Below are positions 24,728 to 34,498 of a stretch of 36,371 nucleotides of DNA, one piece after another. The stretch spans positions 1 through 36,371 of the forward strand of contig JABDKN010000276.1 in assembly GCA_013002205.1 (NCBI GenBank), given 5' to 3'. This DNA is from Granulosicoccus sp. (lineage in GTDB: Bacteria; Pseudomonadota; Gammaproteobacteria; Granulosicoccales; Granulosicoccaceae). Numbering within the stretch: the first letter of the stretch is position 1; each line of letters begins with the position of its first letter. Below the pieces are notes generated by a model. It saw only the letters and a program-made list of their open reading frames with translations. It did not search any database and was not told the origin of the DNA. The position numbers and the translations under genes are program-made.

Positions 24728-25957
24728 ATGAATACAGAGACACAGCCCTTCCAGGGCAGTTTGACTGATAACAGCCCTGACAGAAAAGGGCATTTCGGTA
24801 TCTATGGTGGCAGCTTCATTGCCGAAACATTGATGGATCCCGTCAGCGAACTGCAGGAAGCCTATGAGCGCTATCGCCTGGATAACGAATTCATAGCCGA
24901 GTTCGAATGGGAGTTGAAGAATTTCGTCGGCCGGCCCAACCCGCTCTACCATGCACGCCGCTGGTCACAGGAGCTTGGCGGGGCGCAGATCTGGCTCAAG
25001 CGTGAAGACCTGAACCATACCGGTGCACACAAGATCAACAACACCGTCGGGCAGGCCTTGCTGGCCCGCCGCATGGGCAAGAAGCGCATCATTGCCGAGA
25101 CTGGAGCCGGACAACACGGCGTGGCTACGGCAACGGTCTGTGCCCGCTGGGGCATGGAGTGCATCGTCTACATGGGCGAGGAGGACATCGTCCGCCAGGC
25201 GCCCAATGTCTTTCGCATGAAACTGCTGGGCGCAACGGTGGTGCCCGTCACCTCCGGTTCGCGCACCCTGAAGGATGCGCTCAATGAGGCCATGCGTGAC
25301 TGGGTCGGCAATGTCGATGACACGTTCTATATCATCGGCACCGCCGCCGGGCCGCACCCCTATCCCACGATGGTGCGTGATTTCAACAGCGTCATTGGCA
25401 AGGAAATCAGGGAGCAGTCGATCGAGCACACCGGGCGTCTGCCCGATGCCATCATCGCGTGCGTGGGGGGTGGATCCAATGCGATCGGTGCTTTCCATCC
25501 CTTTCTCGATGACCGCGAGGTAAGTCTGATCGGCGTGGAGGCAGGTGGAGACGGACTGGAAACCGGTCGTCATGCAGCGCCACTGAGTACCGGAAAACCC
25601 GGCGTTCTGCACGGCAATCGTACCTACCTGATGGAAGATGACGCCGGCCAGATCATCGAGACGCACAGTGTGTCTGCCGGGCTGGATTACCCGGGCGTCG
25701 GACCTGAACATGCGTGGCTCAAGGATATCGGGCGCGTACAGTACGTGGCGGTCACCGACCGGGAAGCGCTGGATGCGACCCACAAGTGTTGTCGCATCGA
25801 GGGTATCATTCCCGCGCTGGAGTCGGCCCATGCACTGGCGCATGCGGTCAAGATCGCACCAGCGCTGAGCAAGGACAAGAATATCGTCGTCAACCTGTCC
25901 GGGCGTGGAGACAAGGACATCAACACCCTGGCCGACATCGAAGGGATCACTCTGTGA
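24728..25957 (+). CDS. trpB: Tryptophan synthase beta subunit
   Basis: PLP enzyme joining indole and serine to make tryptophan. 409 residues from ATG 24728; a TTG two codons upstream (24722) is less likely. The PLP-binding lysine is K102 in [10 protein letters not shown], and the phosphate loop is [23 protein letters not shown] and [14 protein letters not shown]-like segments are as in the TrpB1 class. It overlaps trpA by GTGA, so the two subunits are probably made in equal amount by coupled translation. Confidence 0.97.
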   Translation: MNTETQPFQGSLTDNSPDRKGHFGIYGGSFIAETLMDPVSELQEAYERYRLDNEFIAEFEWELKNFVGRPNPLYHARRWSQELGGAQIWLKREDLNHTGAHKINNTVGQALLARRMGKKRIIAETGAGQHGVATATVCARWGMECIVYMGEEDIVRQAPNVFRMKLLGATVVPVTSGSRTLKDALNEAMRDWVGNVDDTFYIIGTAAGPHPYPTMVRDFNSVIGKEIREQSIEHTGRLPDAIIACVGGGSNAIGAFHPFLDDREVSLIGVEAGGDGLETGRHAAPLSTGKPGVLHGNRTYLMEDDAGQIIETHSVSAGLDYPGVGPEHAWLKDIGRVQYVAVTDREALDATHKCCRIEGIIPALESAHALAHAVKIAPALSKDKNIVVNLSGRGDKDINTLADIEGITL

Positions 25958-26769
25958 CTCGAATCGCCACCTGTTTTGCCCAGGCTGCAGGCCGCAAGCT
26001 GCTGGTACCGTATATCACCGCCGGTGACCCGGATCTGGACACAACGCTTGCCCTGATGCACACACTGGTGCGGGCAGGTGCTGATGTCATCGAGCTCGGT
26101 GTGCCGTTCTCCGACCCGATGGCCGACGGACCGGTCATTCAGGCCGCCTGCGAACGTGCCCTGAAACACAGGGTAACTCTGACTCAGGTCATCGACACGG
26201 TGAAACGCTTCCGTGAGAGCAATCAGGATACGGCCATCGTGCTGATGGGGTATCTGAATCCTGTCGAGCGGTTGGGTTATGCACGGTTTGCCACACTGGC
26301 GCGCGAGGCCGGTGTCGACGGTGTCCTGACTGTGGACATGCCGCCGGAAGAAGCTGCGGACCTGGTGGACGAGCTGCGCAAGAACGATCTGGACAGCATC
26401 TTCCTGTTATCGCCCACCACGCCTGATGCTCGTCTGAAGCAGGTCTGCGAGTTGGCGACGGGCTACATCTACTACGTGTCCCTCAAGGGCGTGACCGGTG
26501 CAGCCAATCTGGATACGGCTGAAGTGGCCGGTAAGGTAACCCATATTCAGTCCTTCACCGACATTCCGGTCGCCGTGGGTTTTGGTATCCGGGATGCCCG
26601 GTCGGCTGCGGCAATTTCGCAAACTGCTGATGCCGTCATCGTGGGTAGCGCGCTGGTTGCGTTGATCGGCGAGCACGCCGGAAATCCTGAGACCATGCAC
26701 TCGACACTCCATGACCTGGTCAATGGCATGCGCCTGGCCATGGACCGGTCAGCCGGAGCCGCTGCATGA
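25954..26769 (+). CDS. trpA: Tryptophan synthase alpha subunit
   Basis: Cleaves indole-glycerol phosphate to indole, which is channelled to TrpB. 271 residues from the GTG at 25954, which overlaps the trpB stop. The frame is open upstream but that part lies within trpB. Catalytic acids are E47 ([11 protein letters not shown]) and D58 (MADGP). [13 protein letters not shown] and [10 protein letters not shown] are the phosphate-side loops. It overlaps accD by 4 bases. Confidence 0.97.
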   Translation: MTRIATCFAQAAGRKLLVPYITAGDPDLDTTLALMHTLVRAGADVIELGVPFSDPMADGPVIQAACERALKHRVTLTQVIDTVKRFRESNQDTAIVLMGYLNPVERLGYARFATLAREAGVDGVLTVDMPPEEAADLVDELRKNDLDSIFLLSPTTPDARLKQVCELATGYIYYVSLKGVTGAANLDTAEVAGKVTHIQSFTDIPVAVGFGIRDARSAAAISQTADAVIVGSALVALIGEHAGNPETMHSTLHDLVNGMRLAMDRSAGAAA

Positions 26770-27842
26770 GTGACGAGAAAAAAGCCGGCACAGAGAAGGA
26801 CGCCGGAAAAGTCCATAACCAGGTCGACCCGCGCCTCGACAAAGAGCACGGGGACGGCAGGGAACACAAGGAGGGTAAAGACCACAAGGATGCCAAAGAA
26901 CACAAGGAAGGCTCGCGACGCCCATTCCTGACATCGATTCGGCCGTTGAGCTGGTTCGAGCGCATGATTCCTGCCCGCATCGGCACGCGCAATGAAGAGA
27001 AGAAGGGTACGGTGCCGGAAGGCCTGTGGGTCAAGTGCGATAACTGTTCCAATGTGTTGTATCACGCCGAACTGGACCGCGCGCAGGACGTGTGTATCAA
27101 GTGCGGACACCACATGCTCATCAGTGCCCGTAAGCGTCTGGGGCGTTTACTCGACCCGGGTCAGCACGAAGAGATAGGTGCATCGGTGGAGCCGGTGGAC
27201 ATGTTGAAGTTCAAGGATTCCAAACGTTACAAGGACCGCCTGAGTCAGGCGGCCAAGGATTCGGGGGAGAAAGACGCCCTGGTTGTCATGCAGGGCAGGC
27301 TCAAGGGCATGCCGGTCGTGGTGGCGGTTTTCGATTTCAATTTCATGGCAGGATCCATGGGTTCGGTGGTGGGCGAGCGATTCACCCGCGCCTGTGATCG
27401 CAGCCTTGAACAAGGTATACCGTTCATCTGCTTCAGTGCCAGTGGCGGTGCCCGTATGCAGGAAGCCCTGTACTCGTTGATGCAGATGAGCAAGACCAGT
27501 GCGCAGTTGCGACGCCTGTCCGACCGGGGCCTGCCCTATATATCCGTACTGACTGATCCGACGATGGGCGGTGTTTCTGCCTCGCTGGCCATGCTCGGTG
27601 ATATCATCATCGCCGAGCCCGCAGCACGGATTGGCTTTGCCGGTCGTCGGGTCATTGAACAGACGGTCCGCGAAAAACTTCCTGAGGGCTTCCAGAGCAG
27701 TGAATTTCTGCTCGAGCACGGAGCCATCGACATGATCTGCGACCGACGTGATATGCGCGATACCCTGGCCCGGCTGCTGGCCAAGCTCAGTGACAAGCCA
27801 GTTCTGAAATTCGATGATCCCCGCATTGTCGCTCCCGGCTGA
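26766..27842 (+). CDS. accD: Acetyl-CoA carboxylase carboxyltransferase beta subunit, with charged N-terminal extension
   Basis: With AccA it transfers carboxyl from biotin to acetyl-CoA, the first step of fatty-acid synthesis. The zinc ribbon is C91/C94 and C110/C113 (CDNC, CIKC), followed by the crotonase-like carboxyltransferase domain ([31 protein letters not shown]). A normal AccD begins at the segment corresponding to residue 61 here (LSWFERMIP). This gene has about 60 extra residues, very rich in Lys, His, Asp and Glu, with repeated EHKEG/DHKDA blocks at 26-50. The ATG at 26766 overlaps the trpA stop by ATGA, which favours the long form. However, Leu61 is a TTG (26946) and could itself be a start giving a normal-length protein. 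Confidence 0.95.
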   Translation: MSDEKKAGTEKDAGKVHNQVDPRLDKEHGDGREHKEGKDHKDAKEHKEGSRRPFLTSIRPLSWFERMIPARIGTRNEEKKGTVPEGLWVKCDNCSNVLYHAELDRAQDVCIKCGHHMLISARKRLGRLLDPGQHEEIGASVEPVDMLKFKDSKRYKDRLSQAAKDSGEKDALVVMQGRLKGMPVVVAVFDFNFMAGSMGSVVGERFTRACDRSLEQGIPFICFSASGGARMQEALYSLMQMSKTSAQLRRLSDRGLPYISVLTDPTMGGVSASLAMLGDIIIAEPAARIGFAGRRVIEQTVREKLPEGFQSSEFLLEHGAIDMICDRRDMRDTLARLLAKLSDKPVLKFDDPRIVAPG

Positions 27843-29085
27843 TAAACCTGAACCCAGCGCCCCGCTCGATGAATGGCTGGCGTGGCTGGAAACCATCCAT
27901 CCCGTCACCATCGACATGGGACTGGATCGGGTCGGCCGTGTTGCAGACCGACTGGGACTTCGTCCAGTGGTAAAGCCACTGATTCTGGTGGGCGGTACCA
28001 ATGGCAAGGGGTCGACCGTTGCCATGCTGTCGGCGATCTACTCGGCAGCTGGTTACCGGGTAGGCGCCTACACCTCTCCGCATATCGTGGATTTTCGCGA
28101 GCGTATCTGTATCGACGGCCGGTGGGCGGATTCTGATGCCATCGTTGCGGCACTGGATTTCGTCGAGTCTGGTCGGGCACCTGACACATTGACCTATTTC
28201 GAGTACACCACACTGGCAGCCATGCACGTGTTCCAGCAGTCACAGTGCGATGTGTATGTGCTGGAAGTGGGGCTTGGAGGCCGGCTGGATGCGACCAACC
28301 TGTGGGAGCCGGACTGTTCGGTGATAACCAGCATTGCACTGGATCACGAGGAATACCTGGGTTCGGATGTGAACGTCATCGCTACCGAAAAAGCCGCCAT
28401 AGGCAGAACCGGCAGGACACTCGTGCTGGGAGAGCCGCAGACACCGGCTTCATTGTTCGATTACGCAGCGTGCCATGGCATCACGGTGAATGCCATCGAT
28501 CAGAGCATCGCAGAGGTGCCTCCCGCCATCAACCTGACAGGTCCTCACCAGCGGCGCAATGCCTGGTGTGCCATGGCGGCTGTCGATGCACTGCAGGGGC
28601 AGCTGCCGGTGCAGTACTCTGATCTGCTGAGCGGCTTGAAGCACGCCCATGCACCAGCGCGCTTCGAACGTCTTCAGCATGACGGGGTCGATGTGGTCAT
28701 GGATGTTGCGCACAATCCGGCAGGTGCCCACGCCCTGTGCCTGGCATGGCAGGAAGCCTTTGGCGAACAGCAGGCCGAAGTAATATTTTCGGTGTTGGCC
28801 GACAAGGATCTGGGTGGCATCGTCCGCGCGCTGGAGCCTGTCGCCGGGGCCTGGCATTGCATCGAGCTGGATGGGGCGAGGGCTACGCCGCTGGCCAGGC
28901 TGGGGGAGATCGTTGCTCGGTCCAGTGAGCACCCTGTGAACCTGCATACCGATGCAGCGCGGGCCTGGCAGGCTGCACGCCAGGGTGCCATCGAGGCGTC
29001 ACGCCGTGTGCTCGTTGCCGGATCCTTCCACACCATTGCACGCATTCACGAGCTCCGGGCATTGCCGGTCGACGTTGCCTCATGA
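27814..29085 (+). CDS. folC: Bifunctional folylpolyglutamate/dihydrofolate synthase FolC
   Basis: Adds glutamate to dihydropteroate and to folates. 423 residues, Mur-ligase-like: the ATP loop is [12 protein letters not shown] (about 57-70), the folate/omega-loop region has [12 protein letters not shown], and [14 protein letters not shown] and the C-terminal DVAHNPAGA match the family. It starts inside the end of accD (29-base overlap). The accD-folC-SPOR-cvpA-purF order is conserved in Gammaproteobacteria. Confidence 0.96.
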   Translation: MIPALSLPADKPEPSAPLDEWLAWLETIHPVTIDMGLDRVGRVADRLGLRPVVKPLILVGGTNGKGSTVAMLSAIYSAAGYRVGAYTSPHIVDFRERICIDGRWADSDAIVAALDFVESGRAPDTLTYFEYTTLAAMHVFQQSQCDVYVLEVGLGGRLDATNLWEPDCSVITSIALDHEEYLGSDVNVIATEKAAIGRTGRTLVLGEPQTPASLFDYAACHGITVNAIDQSIAEVPPAINLTGPHQRRNAWCAMAAVDALQGQLPVQYSDLLSGLKHAHAPARFERLQHDGVDVVMDVAHNPAGAHALCLAWQEAFGEQQAEVIFSVLADKDLGGIVRALEPVAGAWHCIELDGARATPLARLGEIVARSSEHPVNLHTDAARAWQAARQGAIEASRRVLVAGSFHTIARIHELRALPVDVAS

Positions 29086-29114
29086 ACGGTCCAGGCTAGT
29101 TTCAGGAATCTCTC

Positions 29115-29723
29115 GTGGGTTCAATCGATGACAAAGAGGAAGAGGGCACGTTCAGGCAGCGGCTCTGGGGTGCTGCCGTCTTCATCGCCATCATGGTCAT
29201 CGTCCTGCCCTTGCTGCTTGATGGTGCAGGCAGCGAGAGCCAGTTTCGCCGGGTCGAGAAACTGCGCCAGGAACCGCCTAGTGTGGTTGATGCAGATGGC
29301 AATCGCAGCGTGCAGCAGATTCCCGAGATGCGATCCGTGGGAAAGGACCGTGTGTCGACCAGCGATCCTGAACGTATCCCACCAGCGTTCAAACCGGACA
29401 TCAAGATCGGAGAGGACGACCTACCGGATTACATGAAGGCGGAAAGCGCCGTGCGCGAAGAACTCAAGCGATCGCTTGACAGGATTCCACTCTCGGCCTG
29501 GGTCGTGCAGGCCGGCAGTTTCAATGAGCAGGACAATGCCGTAGCCGTACGCGATCAATTGCGGCGAGCCGGATTTGCCTCGTTCATTCGTGACCGTGAG
29601 GTCGAGACAGATCCCTACCGGGTACTGGTGGGACCGATGATCAGTGCCGAGAGCGCCGGCGATGCACAGCGACGGGTCATGGAACTGCTGGGTACCGAGG
29701 CCCTGATCCTGGCGTATCCCTGA
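29115..29723 (+). CDS. dedD: SPOR-domain cell-division protein, DedD-like
   Basis: 202 residues: a short charged cytoplasmic N-terminus, one membrane helix (about 18-35), a linker, and a C-terminal SPOR domain (about 124-202) that binds denuded peptidoglycan glycan at the division septum. SPOR features are WVVQAGSF, the paired-helix segment, and VLVGPM. Start is GTG 29115 with AGGA at 29103-29106. The position between folC and cvpA is that of dedD. A CCCTG-CAA-CAGGG mini-hairpin (29748-29760) follows the stop but is too short to call a terminator. Confidence 0.88.
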   Translation: MGSIDDKEEEGTFRQRLWGAAVFIAIMVIVLPLLLDGAGSESQFRRVEKLRQEPPSVVDADGNRSVQQIPEMRSVGKDRVSTSDPERIPPAFKPDIKIGEDDLPDYMKAESAVREELKRSLDRIPLSAWVVQAGSFNEQDNAVAVRDQLRRAGFASFIRDREVETDPYRVLVGPMISAESAGDAQRRVMELLGTEALILAYP

Positions 29724-29816
29724 TGCTTTGCTCATCCCGAACCGCCCCCCTGCAACAGGGCCGCATTTGTTACCATTTGCATTTGCGCTATCACGCCAGC
29801 AGTCGGAACTCTCCAC

Positions 29817-30326
29817 TTGTCTGAAATAGACCTCGTCATACTGGCGATCATTGCCATTTCAGCGCTCATCAGCTTCATGCGCGGCTTCTTCCGCGAGGCG
29901 ATGAGCCTGGGGACCTGGCTGGCAGCGATACTCATAACCCTCATGTTCACCAGCCGCTTTGCCATCCTGTTGCCCTTGGATACCGTGGAAAGTCCGCAGG
30001 CCCGGGCGACCATCAGCGCGCTGACCCTGTTCGTGGGGACGTTGTTGATTGGCAACCTGATCAACTGGATGTTTGCCCGCATCATGGCACGCACCACCCT
30101 CGGCCTGGCCGATCGGGCGGTGGGTGTCGGTTTTGGTGCAGTGCGCGGAGCCATCATTGTCACCTTGCTCGTATTGGGTGCCAACCTGGTTCCCGAGCTC
30201 AAGCAGGAAACCTGGTGGAAGAACTCCACACTGCTACCGCGATTCCAGCAAGCTGCCCAGTTCGTCCATGCACAGATGCCCGATGGTATCGGCCAGCATT
30301 TCGACTTCATCCGGACAACCATCTAA
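29817..30326 (+). CDS. cvpA: CvpA family membrane protein
   Basis: 169 residues with about four membrane helices in the first 120 (7-22, 33-50, 64-84, 100-125). The family block [17 protein letters not shown] is present. CvpA is linked to colicin V production and is needed for bile/envelope stress resistance in several enterics; its biochemical role is not settled. Start is TTG 29817, giving [11 protein letters not shown], the expected N-terminus. A weak promoter-like pair (TTGTTA 29767, TATCAC 29789) lies upstream. It is followed by purF after 4 bases, the classical cvpA-purF pair. Confidence 0.92.
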   Translation: MSEIDLVILAIIAISALISFMRGFFREAMSLGTWLAAILITLMFTSRFAILLPLDTVESPQARATISALTLFVGTLLIGNLINWMFARIMARTTLGLADRAVGVGFGAVRGAIIVTLLVLGANLVPELKQETWWKNSTLLPRFQQAAQFVHAQMPDGIGQHFDFIRTTI

Positions 30327-30330
30327 CCAC

Positions 30331-31830
30331 ATGTGCGGGATCATAGGCATCGTTGGGCATGACTCGGTCAGTACGCGTCTGTATGACGGATTGACTTTGC
30401 TGCAGCATCGTGGACAGGATGCGGCGGGTATTGCCACCTGCCACGATGGCAGGCTGATCATGCGCAAAGGGGCGGGGCTGGTGCGCGATGTGTTCAAGGC
30501 CACCGACATCCAGCGGCTCGAAGGGCGGATGGGTATCGCCCATGTGCGCTACCCCACCGCCGGCACCTCGGGTCATGCCGAAGCGCAGCCCTTCTACGTG
30601 AATTCACCCTATGGCATCGTCATGGGCCATAACGGCAACCTGACCAATGCGGACGTCCTGCAGCGCGAGTTGTTCGAGTCTGATCTCAGGCACATCAACA
30701 CGCGCTCGGACAGCGAGGTACTGCTCAATGTCTTTGCCCATGAGTTGCAGGATCTGAAGCCGAGCACCCACCTGACTGCTGACATGATCTTTGCCACGGT
30801 GGCGGCCGTACATCGACGTTGTCGCGGCGCCTATGCGGTCATTGGCATGATCGTAGGCCGCGGTGTCTTTACATTCCGGGATCCGCTGGGTATACGCCCC
30901 GCTGTCATCGGACAGCGTGTAACCGATGCCGGTACCGAGTATGCCGTTGCCTCCGAAAGTGTCGCACTGGCGGGCCTGGGGTTCAGCCTGCTGCGTGATG
31001 TAGCGCCTGGCGAAGCGGTCTTCATCGACATGGAGGGCAAACTGCACACCGAGCAGTGTGCGCAGAACCCGACGCTGTCTCCCTGCATATTCGAATACGT
31101 CTACCTGGCCAGACCGGACAGCATCATCGATAACATATCGGTGTACAAGTCACGCCTGCGTATGGGTGAGACGCTGGCCCGGCGGATCCTGAAGGAGCGG
31201 CCCGATCATGATATCGACGTGGTCATTCCGATACCCGACACCAGCCGCACCTCGGCACTCGAGGTGGCGTTCAACCTGGGTGTGAAGTACCGTGAGGGAT
31301 TCATCAAGAATCGCTATATCGGACGTACGTTCATCATGCCCGGGCAGCAGTTGCGCAGGAAATCGGTGCGCCAGAAGCTCAGCCCGATCGATCTTGAATT
31401 CAACGGCAAGAACGTGATGCTGGTGGATGACTCCATCGTTCGTGGCACCACCTCGGGTCAGATCGTACAGATGGCGCGCGATGCGGGTGCGAAGAAAGTG
31501 TATATGGCATCTGCCGCTCCACCGGTGCGATACCCCAATGTGTATGGCATCGACATGCCGGCAGCCGATGAGCTGATCGCCCATGAAAAATCAGCGGAAG
31601 AAATCGAGAAGTTGATCGGCGCCGACTGGCTGGTCTACCAGAGTATCGAGGATCTCATCGAAGCGGTGCGCTACGACAAGCATCCTATCGACCAGTTCGA
31701 AACCAGTTGCTTTACCGGCGACTACATTACCGGTGATGTCGACAAGGACTATCTGGTTGCGCTGGAGCAGCTGCGTTCGGACTACGCCAAGCGGCTGCAG
31801 AATACGGCGGATGACCTGATCGTTCTGTAG
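30331..31830 (+). CDS. purF: Amidophosphoribosyltransferase PurF
   Basis: First committed step of purine synthesis: glutamine plus PRPP to phosphoribosylamine. From ATG 30331 it has 499 residues. The N-terminal MCGIIG exposes the catalytic Cys2 after removal of Met1, so this start is certain even though the frame is open back to 30073. The PRPP loop [14 protein letters not shown] lies near 363-376. It ends 29 bases before the convergent HD-GYP gene. Confidence 0.97.
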   Translation: MCGIIGIVGHDSVSTRLYDGLTLLQHRGQDAAGIATCHDGRLIMRKGAGLVRDVFKATDIQRLEGRMGIAHVRYPTAGTSGHAEAQPFYVNSPYGIVMGHNGNLTNADVLQRELFESDLRHINTRSDSEVLLNVFAHELQDLKPSTHLTADMIFATVAAVHRRCRGAYAVIGMIVGRGVFTFRDPLGIRPAVIGQRVTDAGTEYAVASESVALAGLGFSLLRDVAPGEAVFIDMEGKLHTEQCAQNPTLSPCIFEYVYLARPDSIIDNISVYKSRLRMGETLARRILKERPDHDIDVVIPIPDTSRTSALEVAFNLGVKYREGFIKNRYIGRTFIMPGQQLRRKSVRQKLSPIDLEFNGKNVMLVDDSIVRGTTSGQIVQMARDAGAKKVYMASAAPPVRYPNVYGIDMPAADELIAHEKSAEEIEKLIGADWLVYQSIEDLIEAVRYDKHPIDQFETSCFTGDYITGDVDKDYLVALEQLRSDYAKRLQNTADDLIVL

Positions 31831-31843
31831 GGCGCGATACCAG

Positions 31844-31859
31844 TGCGCCGGCGGGCGCA
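31844..31859. terminator. Hairpin between the convergent purF and HD-GYP genes
   Basis: TGCGCC-GGCG-GGCGCA forms a 6-bp GC-rich stem with a 4-base loop in the 29-base gap. GGCGC/GCGCC arms (31831-31849) offer an alternative fold. No U-tract follows on either strand, so this is at best a weak bidirectional terminator. Confidence 0.3.
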
Positions 31860-33164
31860 TCAGCCCATGCGCAGTCCTGCACGCTGGAAGTCACCGACGT
31901 CGATGCCATAGGCACCGTCACTATGGGTCGTCTTGATCTGGTAGATATTGCCTTCGTTGTCAGTATCCATCTGCGACAGGTCCACGATACGCTGTGCGGT
32001 CGGCTCACCGATCGCGTCGAGGATCATGATGACCCGGGGTCGTAACTTGTCGCTGGTATTGGATAACACGATACCGACTTCACCATTGAGCATCTCCACG
32101 ATACTGCCCGGGGGAAAGATGCCCACTGAATCGATAAAGCGGATGACCAGGTCTTCATCGAACTGCTTGCCGCGCTGGGCGTAGAGTTCCTGCAGTGCAT
32201 CCGAGGGTGAACAGGCCGCCCGATACGGCTGATTGATGGTCATCGTATCGTAGGCTTCTGCAATCGCCACGATCTTCGCATACAGTGGAATACCGTCATC
32301 GGTCAGTTTTCGCGGGTATCCCAGGCCATCGGGCCGCTCATGATGTGAATGGGCAACGTCGGCGGCACCTGACATGACACTCTTGGTGGACAGGAGTATG
32401 TCGCGGCCATAGCGTGTGTGTTTCTGCATTTCGGCCATTTCGACATCGTCCAGCGGGCCCGGTTTTTCCAGCACCTCGGTTGAGATACTTGTCTTGCCCA
32501 CGTCGTGCAACATGCCGCAGACCCCGATGTCCTCCATTTCCCGATTCGTCATGCCCATCGATTTGGCCATGACGATACTCAGGGCTGCCACGTTGAGCGA
32601 ATGCTGGGCAGTGGCTTCATGCTTGGCCTGGATGCGGGTCAGCCACACGGAAGCATCCGGATTCCTGAGTATGCTGTCGACACAGCCATTGACGGCCTGC
32701 TTGATCTTGCCGCCGTCGATCTCGGCTCCCAGGCGAATCTCTTCAAAGAGTGTGGATATGGTCTGGCTGGCCAGATTGTGCACTTCTGTGGCGGCATCGA
32801 TCTCGTCCTCCACCATGACACCCTTGTCCAGCATGGACCCGGCACCTTTGGTCGGCAGGCCGTTTGCGGGGGGCGATTTCTGGAGACTGAATTCATCGTA
32901 GTCGACCCAGACCGTTGAGCACTCTTTCTGGACAGCCAGAACATCGGCGGGGGATTTTATTTCAAGTCCCTGGAACATGAAGCTGGACTCTTCCCATGGC
33001 TTGTCCAGTTCAACCACGAACATGCCCACGCGCAGGTCTTTTACATCGATCTTTTCATGATGTTTGCGGGTACGTTGCGTACGGTCCCGCTGAGGCGCTT
33101 GAGGGCGTCGCCGGCGCCGCTCAGGTTCCTTGTCCTCACTTTTGAAGAGTTTACTGAACAGCAT
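31860..33164 (-). CDS. HD-GYP domain protein with N-terminal DUF3391-like region
   Basis: 434 residues; probable cyclic-di-GMP phosphodiesterase. Residues 1-35 are basic (RRRRR). About 38-120 resemble the DUF3391 domain often found before HD-GYP (IDVKDLRVGMFVVELD, PWEESSF). The HD-GYP domain covers about 175-330: first His in TAQHSLN (H188), HD pair H220/D221 (MLHDVGK), H274/H275/E276, and GYP at 282-284 in HHERPDGLGYP. All expected metal ligands appear intact, so it should be active. The last about 70 residues (VEMLNGEVGIV) are the usual tail. A near-consensus sigma-28 promoter lies upstream (33225-33251), linking it to motility control. Confidence 0.93.
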   Translation of the reverse strand: MLFSKLFKSEDKEPERRRRRPQAPQRDRTQRTRKHHEKIDVKDLRVGMFVVELDKPWEESSFMFQGLEIKSPADVLAVQKECSTVWVDYDEFSLQKSPPANGLPTKGAGSMLDKGVMVEDEIDAATEVHNLASQTISTLFEEIRLGAEIDGGKIKQAVNGCVDSILRNPDASVWLTRIQAKHEATAQHSLNVAALSIVMAKSMGMTNREMEDIGVCGMLHDVGKTSISTEVLEKPGPLDDVEMAEMQKHTRYGRDILLSTKSVMSGAADVAHSHHERPDGLGYPRKLTDDGIPLYAKIVAIAEAYDTMTINQPYRAACSPSDALQELYAQRGKQFDEDLVIRFIDSVGIFPPGSIVEMLNGEVGIVLSNTSDKLRPRVIMILDAIGEPTAQRIVDLSQMDTDNEGNIYQIKTTHSDGAYGIDVGDFQRAGLRMG

Positions 33165-33224
33165 GTTGTTCCGTGACGATGATCGCTGGCCGGTGGCGGG
33201 AAACAGGTCTTTGCCCTTACTTGG

Positions 33225-33251
33225 TGAGCGGCATGAATCGATGAGACTTTA
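33225..33251 (-). promoter_or_regulatory. Near-consensus sigma-28 (FliA) promoter for the HD-GYP gene
   Basis: Read on the minus strand: TAAAGTCT (33251-33244), exactly 11 bases, then GCCGCTCA (33232-33225). Compared with TAAAGTTT-N11-GCCGATAA this is 7 of 8 and 6 of 8 matches with ideal spacing. It would start transcription near 33217, about 50 bases before the ATG at 33164. Confidence 0.6.
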
Positions 33252-33259
33252 ACCATCAT

Positions 33260-34498
33260 TCAGTGCTCAGACACATTCCAGTGTTCGGTCACCACCTGCC
33301 AGTCACCGTCACTATCCTGCGCCCAGTAAAGTGTGAGTTGATTAGCATATTTCGGTCCGATTTGCGCCCGCATGATGACAAAAGGCCGATCCAGCCGTGC
33401 ATCTCCGACCTGCAGCGACGGATTGCGGAAAATGCTGATGTCCTGCCGGTTAACCGCATCCAGGGGGGATGGACTGGACGCATCGTGCAATTCGATCTGA
33501 TCCAGTCTGTCTCTGGCCACGGTCGTGGACTCGTACAGTGCAAGAAGGTCGATCTCATCACGTTCCCGCCAGGCCTGCTGGTAGCGGACAAACAGATTCT
33601 GGAAATACTCGCGCTCCGCCTCTCTGTCGCTGGCAAGCTGCCAGCGGGTGGCATAGGTCAGTACCACCAGTGGTTGACCGCCCGGCAAACCTGAGCGAGC
33701 TTGCGGTAATGCCTTGCCGATCGACAAGCCGTTCTGCAGCAAAGTGAAGTGGTCGTTGGACATCGTCACGCAGCCCTCGCTGGATCGGGGAGGTCGGCTT
33801 TGCTGATCCCGCGGTACGCCGTGCAGCCAGATGCCCGAACCGGTCCGGCCCAGGTGGCGATCAAGCGCATTGGGGTAATCCAGTGTCAGGGCGCCTGAGC
33901 CATACAGGTCCGGCAGTGAGGCATCCGAGCGCTGCCCGGTGATGGTGTAGATGCCCAGAGGCGTCTTGTTGTCTCCCTCCACACGCTTGCCGAATCCGGC
34001 TTTGCCACTGCCGACATAATGTTGTCGCAACAGCGTGGGAAATCCGTCGTTCACCGCCAGGTGGTGCAGGGTGGAGTTTGCCAGATCGACGACCAGCAGG
34101 GCAGAGACGTCCTTGCCAAGCTGGATGATCTCACTGGGCAGCTCATCCATCAACTGCGCCCCGCGTGTCACGGGTCCACCGTGCAGGCGTGCCCGCGCTT
34201 CGAGCAGCAGCGCCATGAGCGTCTGGCTCATGGGTTGTGCGCCTGCCGCCAGCACGTCCCTGTGTGCAGCCGTAGCCGCCAGTTCTGCCGAGAGTAGCTG
34301 GGCCAGCGCCGAGGTGGGAAAGCGCAGCGCCATCTGCCGCGACAGGATACGCGCCTCCGCCAGATTGCCAGCGCTGAGTGACTGCAGCGTGGCGGCCATC
34401 TGCTGATCCAGGGCCTGCGAGGAGTCGAACCCCTGGTGGGGCGCGGGTGAGGCAGCAGAGGTGAACAGGGCAAGGCACAACGCCGTGATCAGTCTCAC
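33260..34498 (-). CDS. Exported L,D-transpeptidase (YkuD) with N-terminal helical region and NTF2-like C-terminus
   Basis: 412 residues. A signal peptide is evident (MRLITALCLALFTSAASPA). Residues about 25-120 are helical and TPR-like. The YkuD catalytic domain spans about 132-285 with H226 (WLHGVP) and the nucleophile C243 in SSEGCVTMSN. About 290-412 look like an NTF2-like fold (YQQAWRERD, then WQVVTEHW at the end). This three-part layout resembles Csd6-type and YafK-type enzymes, which act on peptidoglycan stem peptides as L,D-transpeptidases or L,D-carboxypeptidases and affect cell shape. It lies in the periplasm and overlaps the upstream gene by 4 bases on the minus strand, forming a two-gene unit. 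Confidence 0.88.
   Translation of the reverse strand: MRLITALCLALFTSAASPAPHQGFDSSQALDQQMAATLQSLSAGNLAEARILSRQMALRFPTSALAQLLSAELAATAAHRDVLAAGAQPMSQTLMALLLEARARLHGGPVTRGAQLMDELPSEIIQLGKDVSALLVVDLANSTLHHLAVNDGFPTLLRQHYVGSGKAGFGKRVEGDNKTPLGIYTITGQRSDASLPDLYGSGALTLDYPNALDRHLGRTGSGIWLHGVPRDQQSRPPRSSEGCVTMSNDHFTLLQNGLSIGKALPQARSGLPGGQPLVVLTYATRWQLASDREAEREYFQNLFVRYQQAWRERDEIDLLALYESTTVARDRLDQIELHDASSPSPLDAVNRQDISIFRNPSLQVGDARLDRPFVIMRAQIGPKYANQLTLYWAQDSDGDWQVVTEHWNVSEH

Noticed and set aside
29748-29760. CCCTG-CAA-CAGGG hairpin after the SPOR gene as a terminator
   Set aside because: Only five base pairs and no U-tract; too weak to call.
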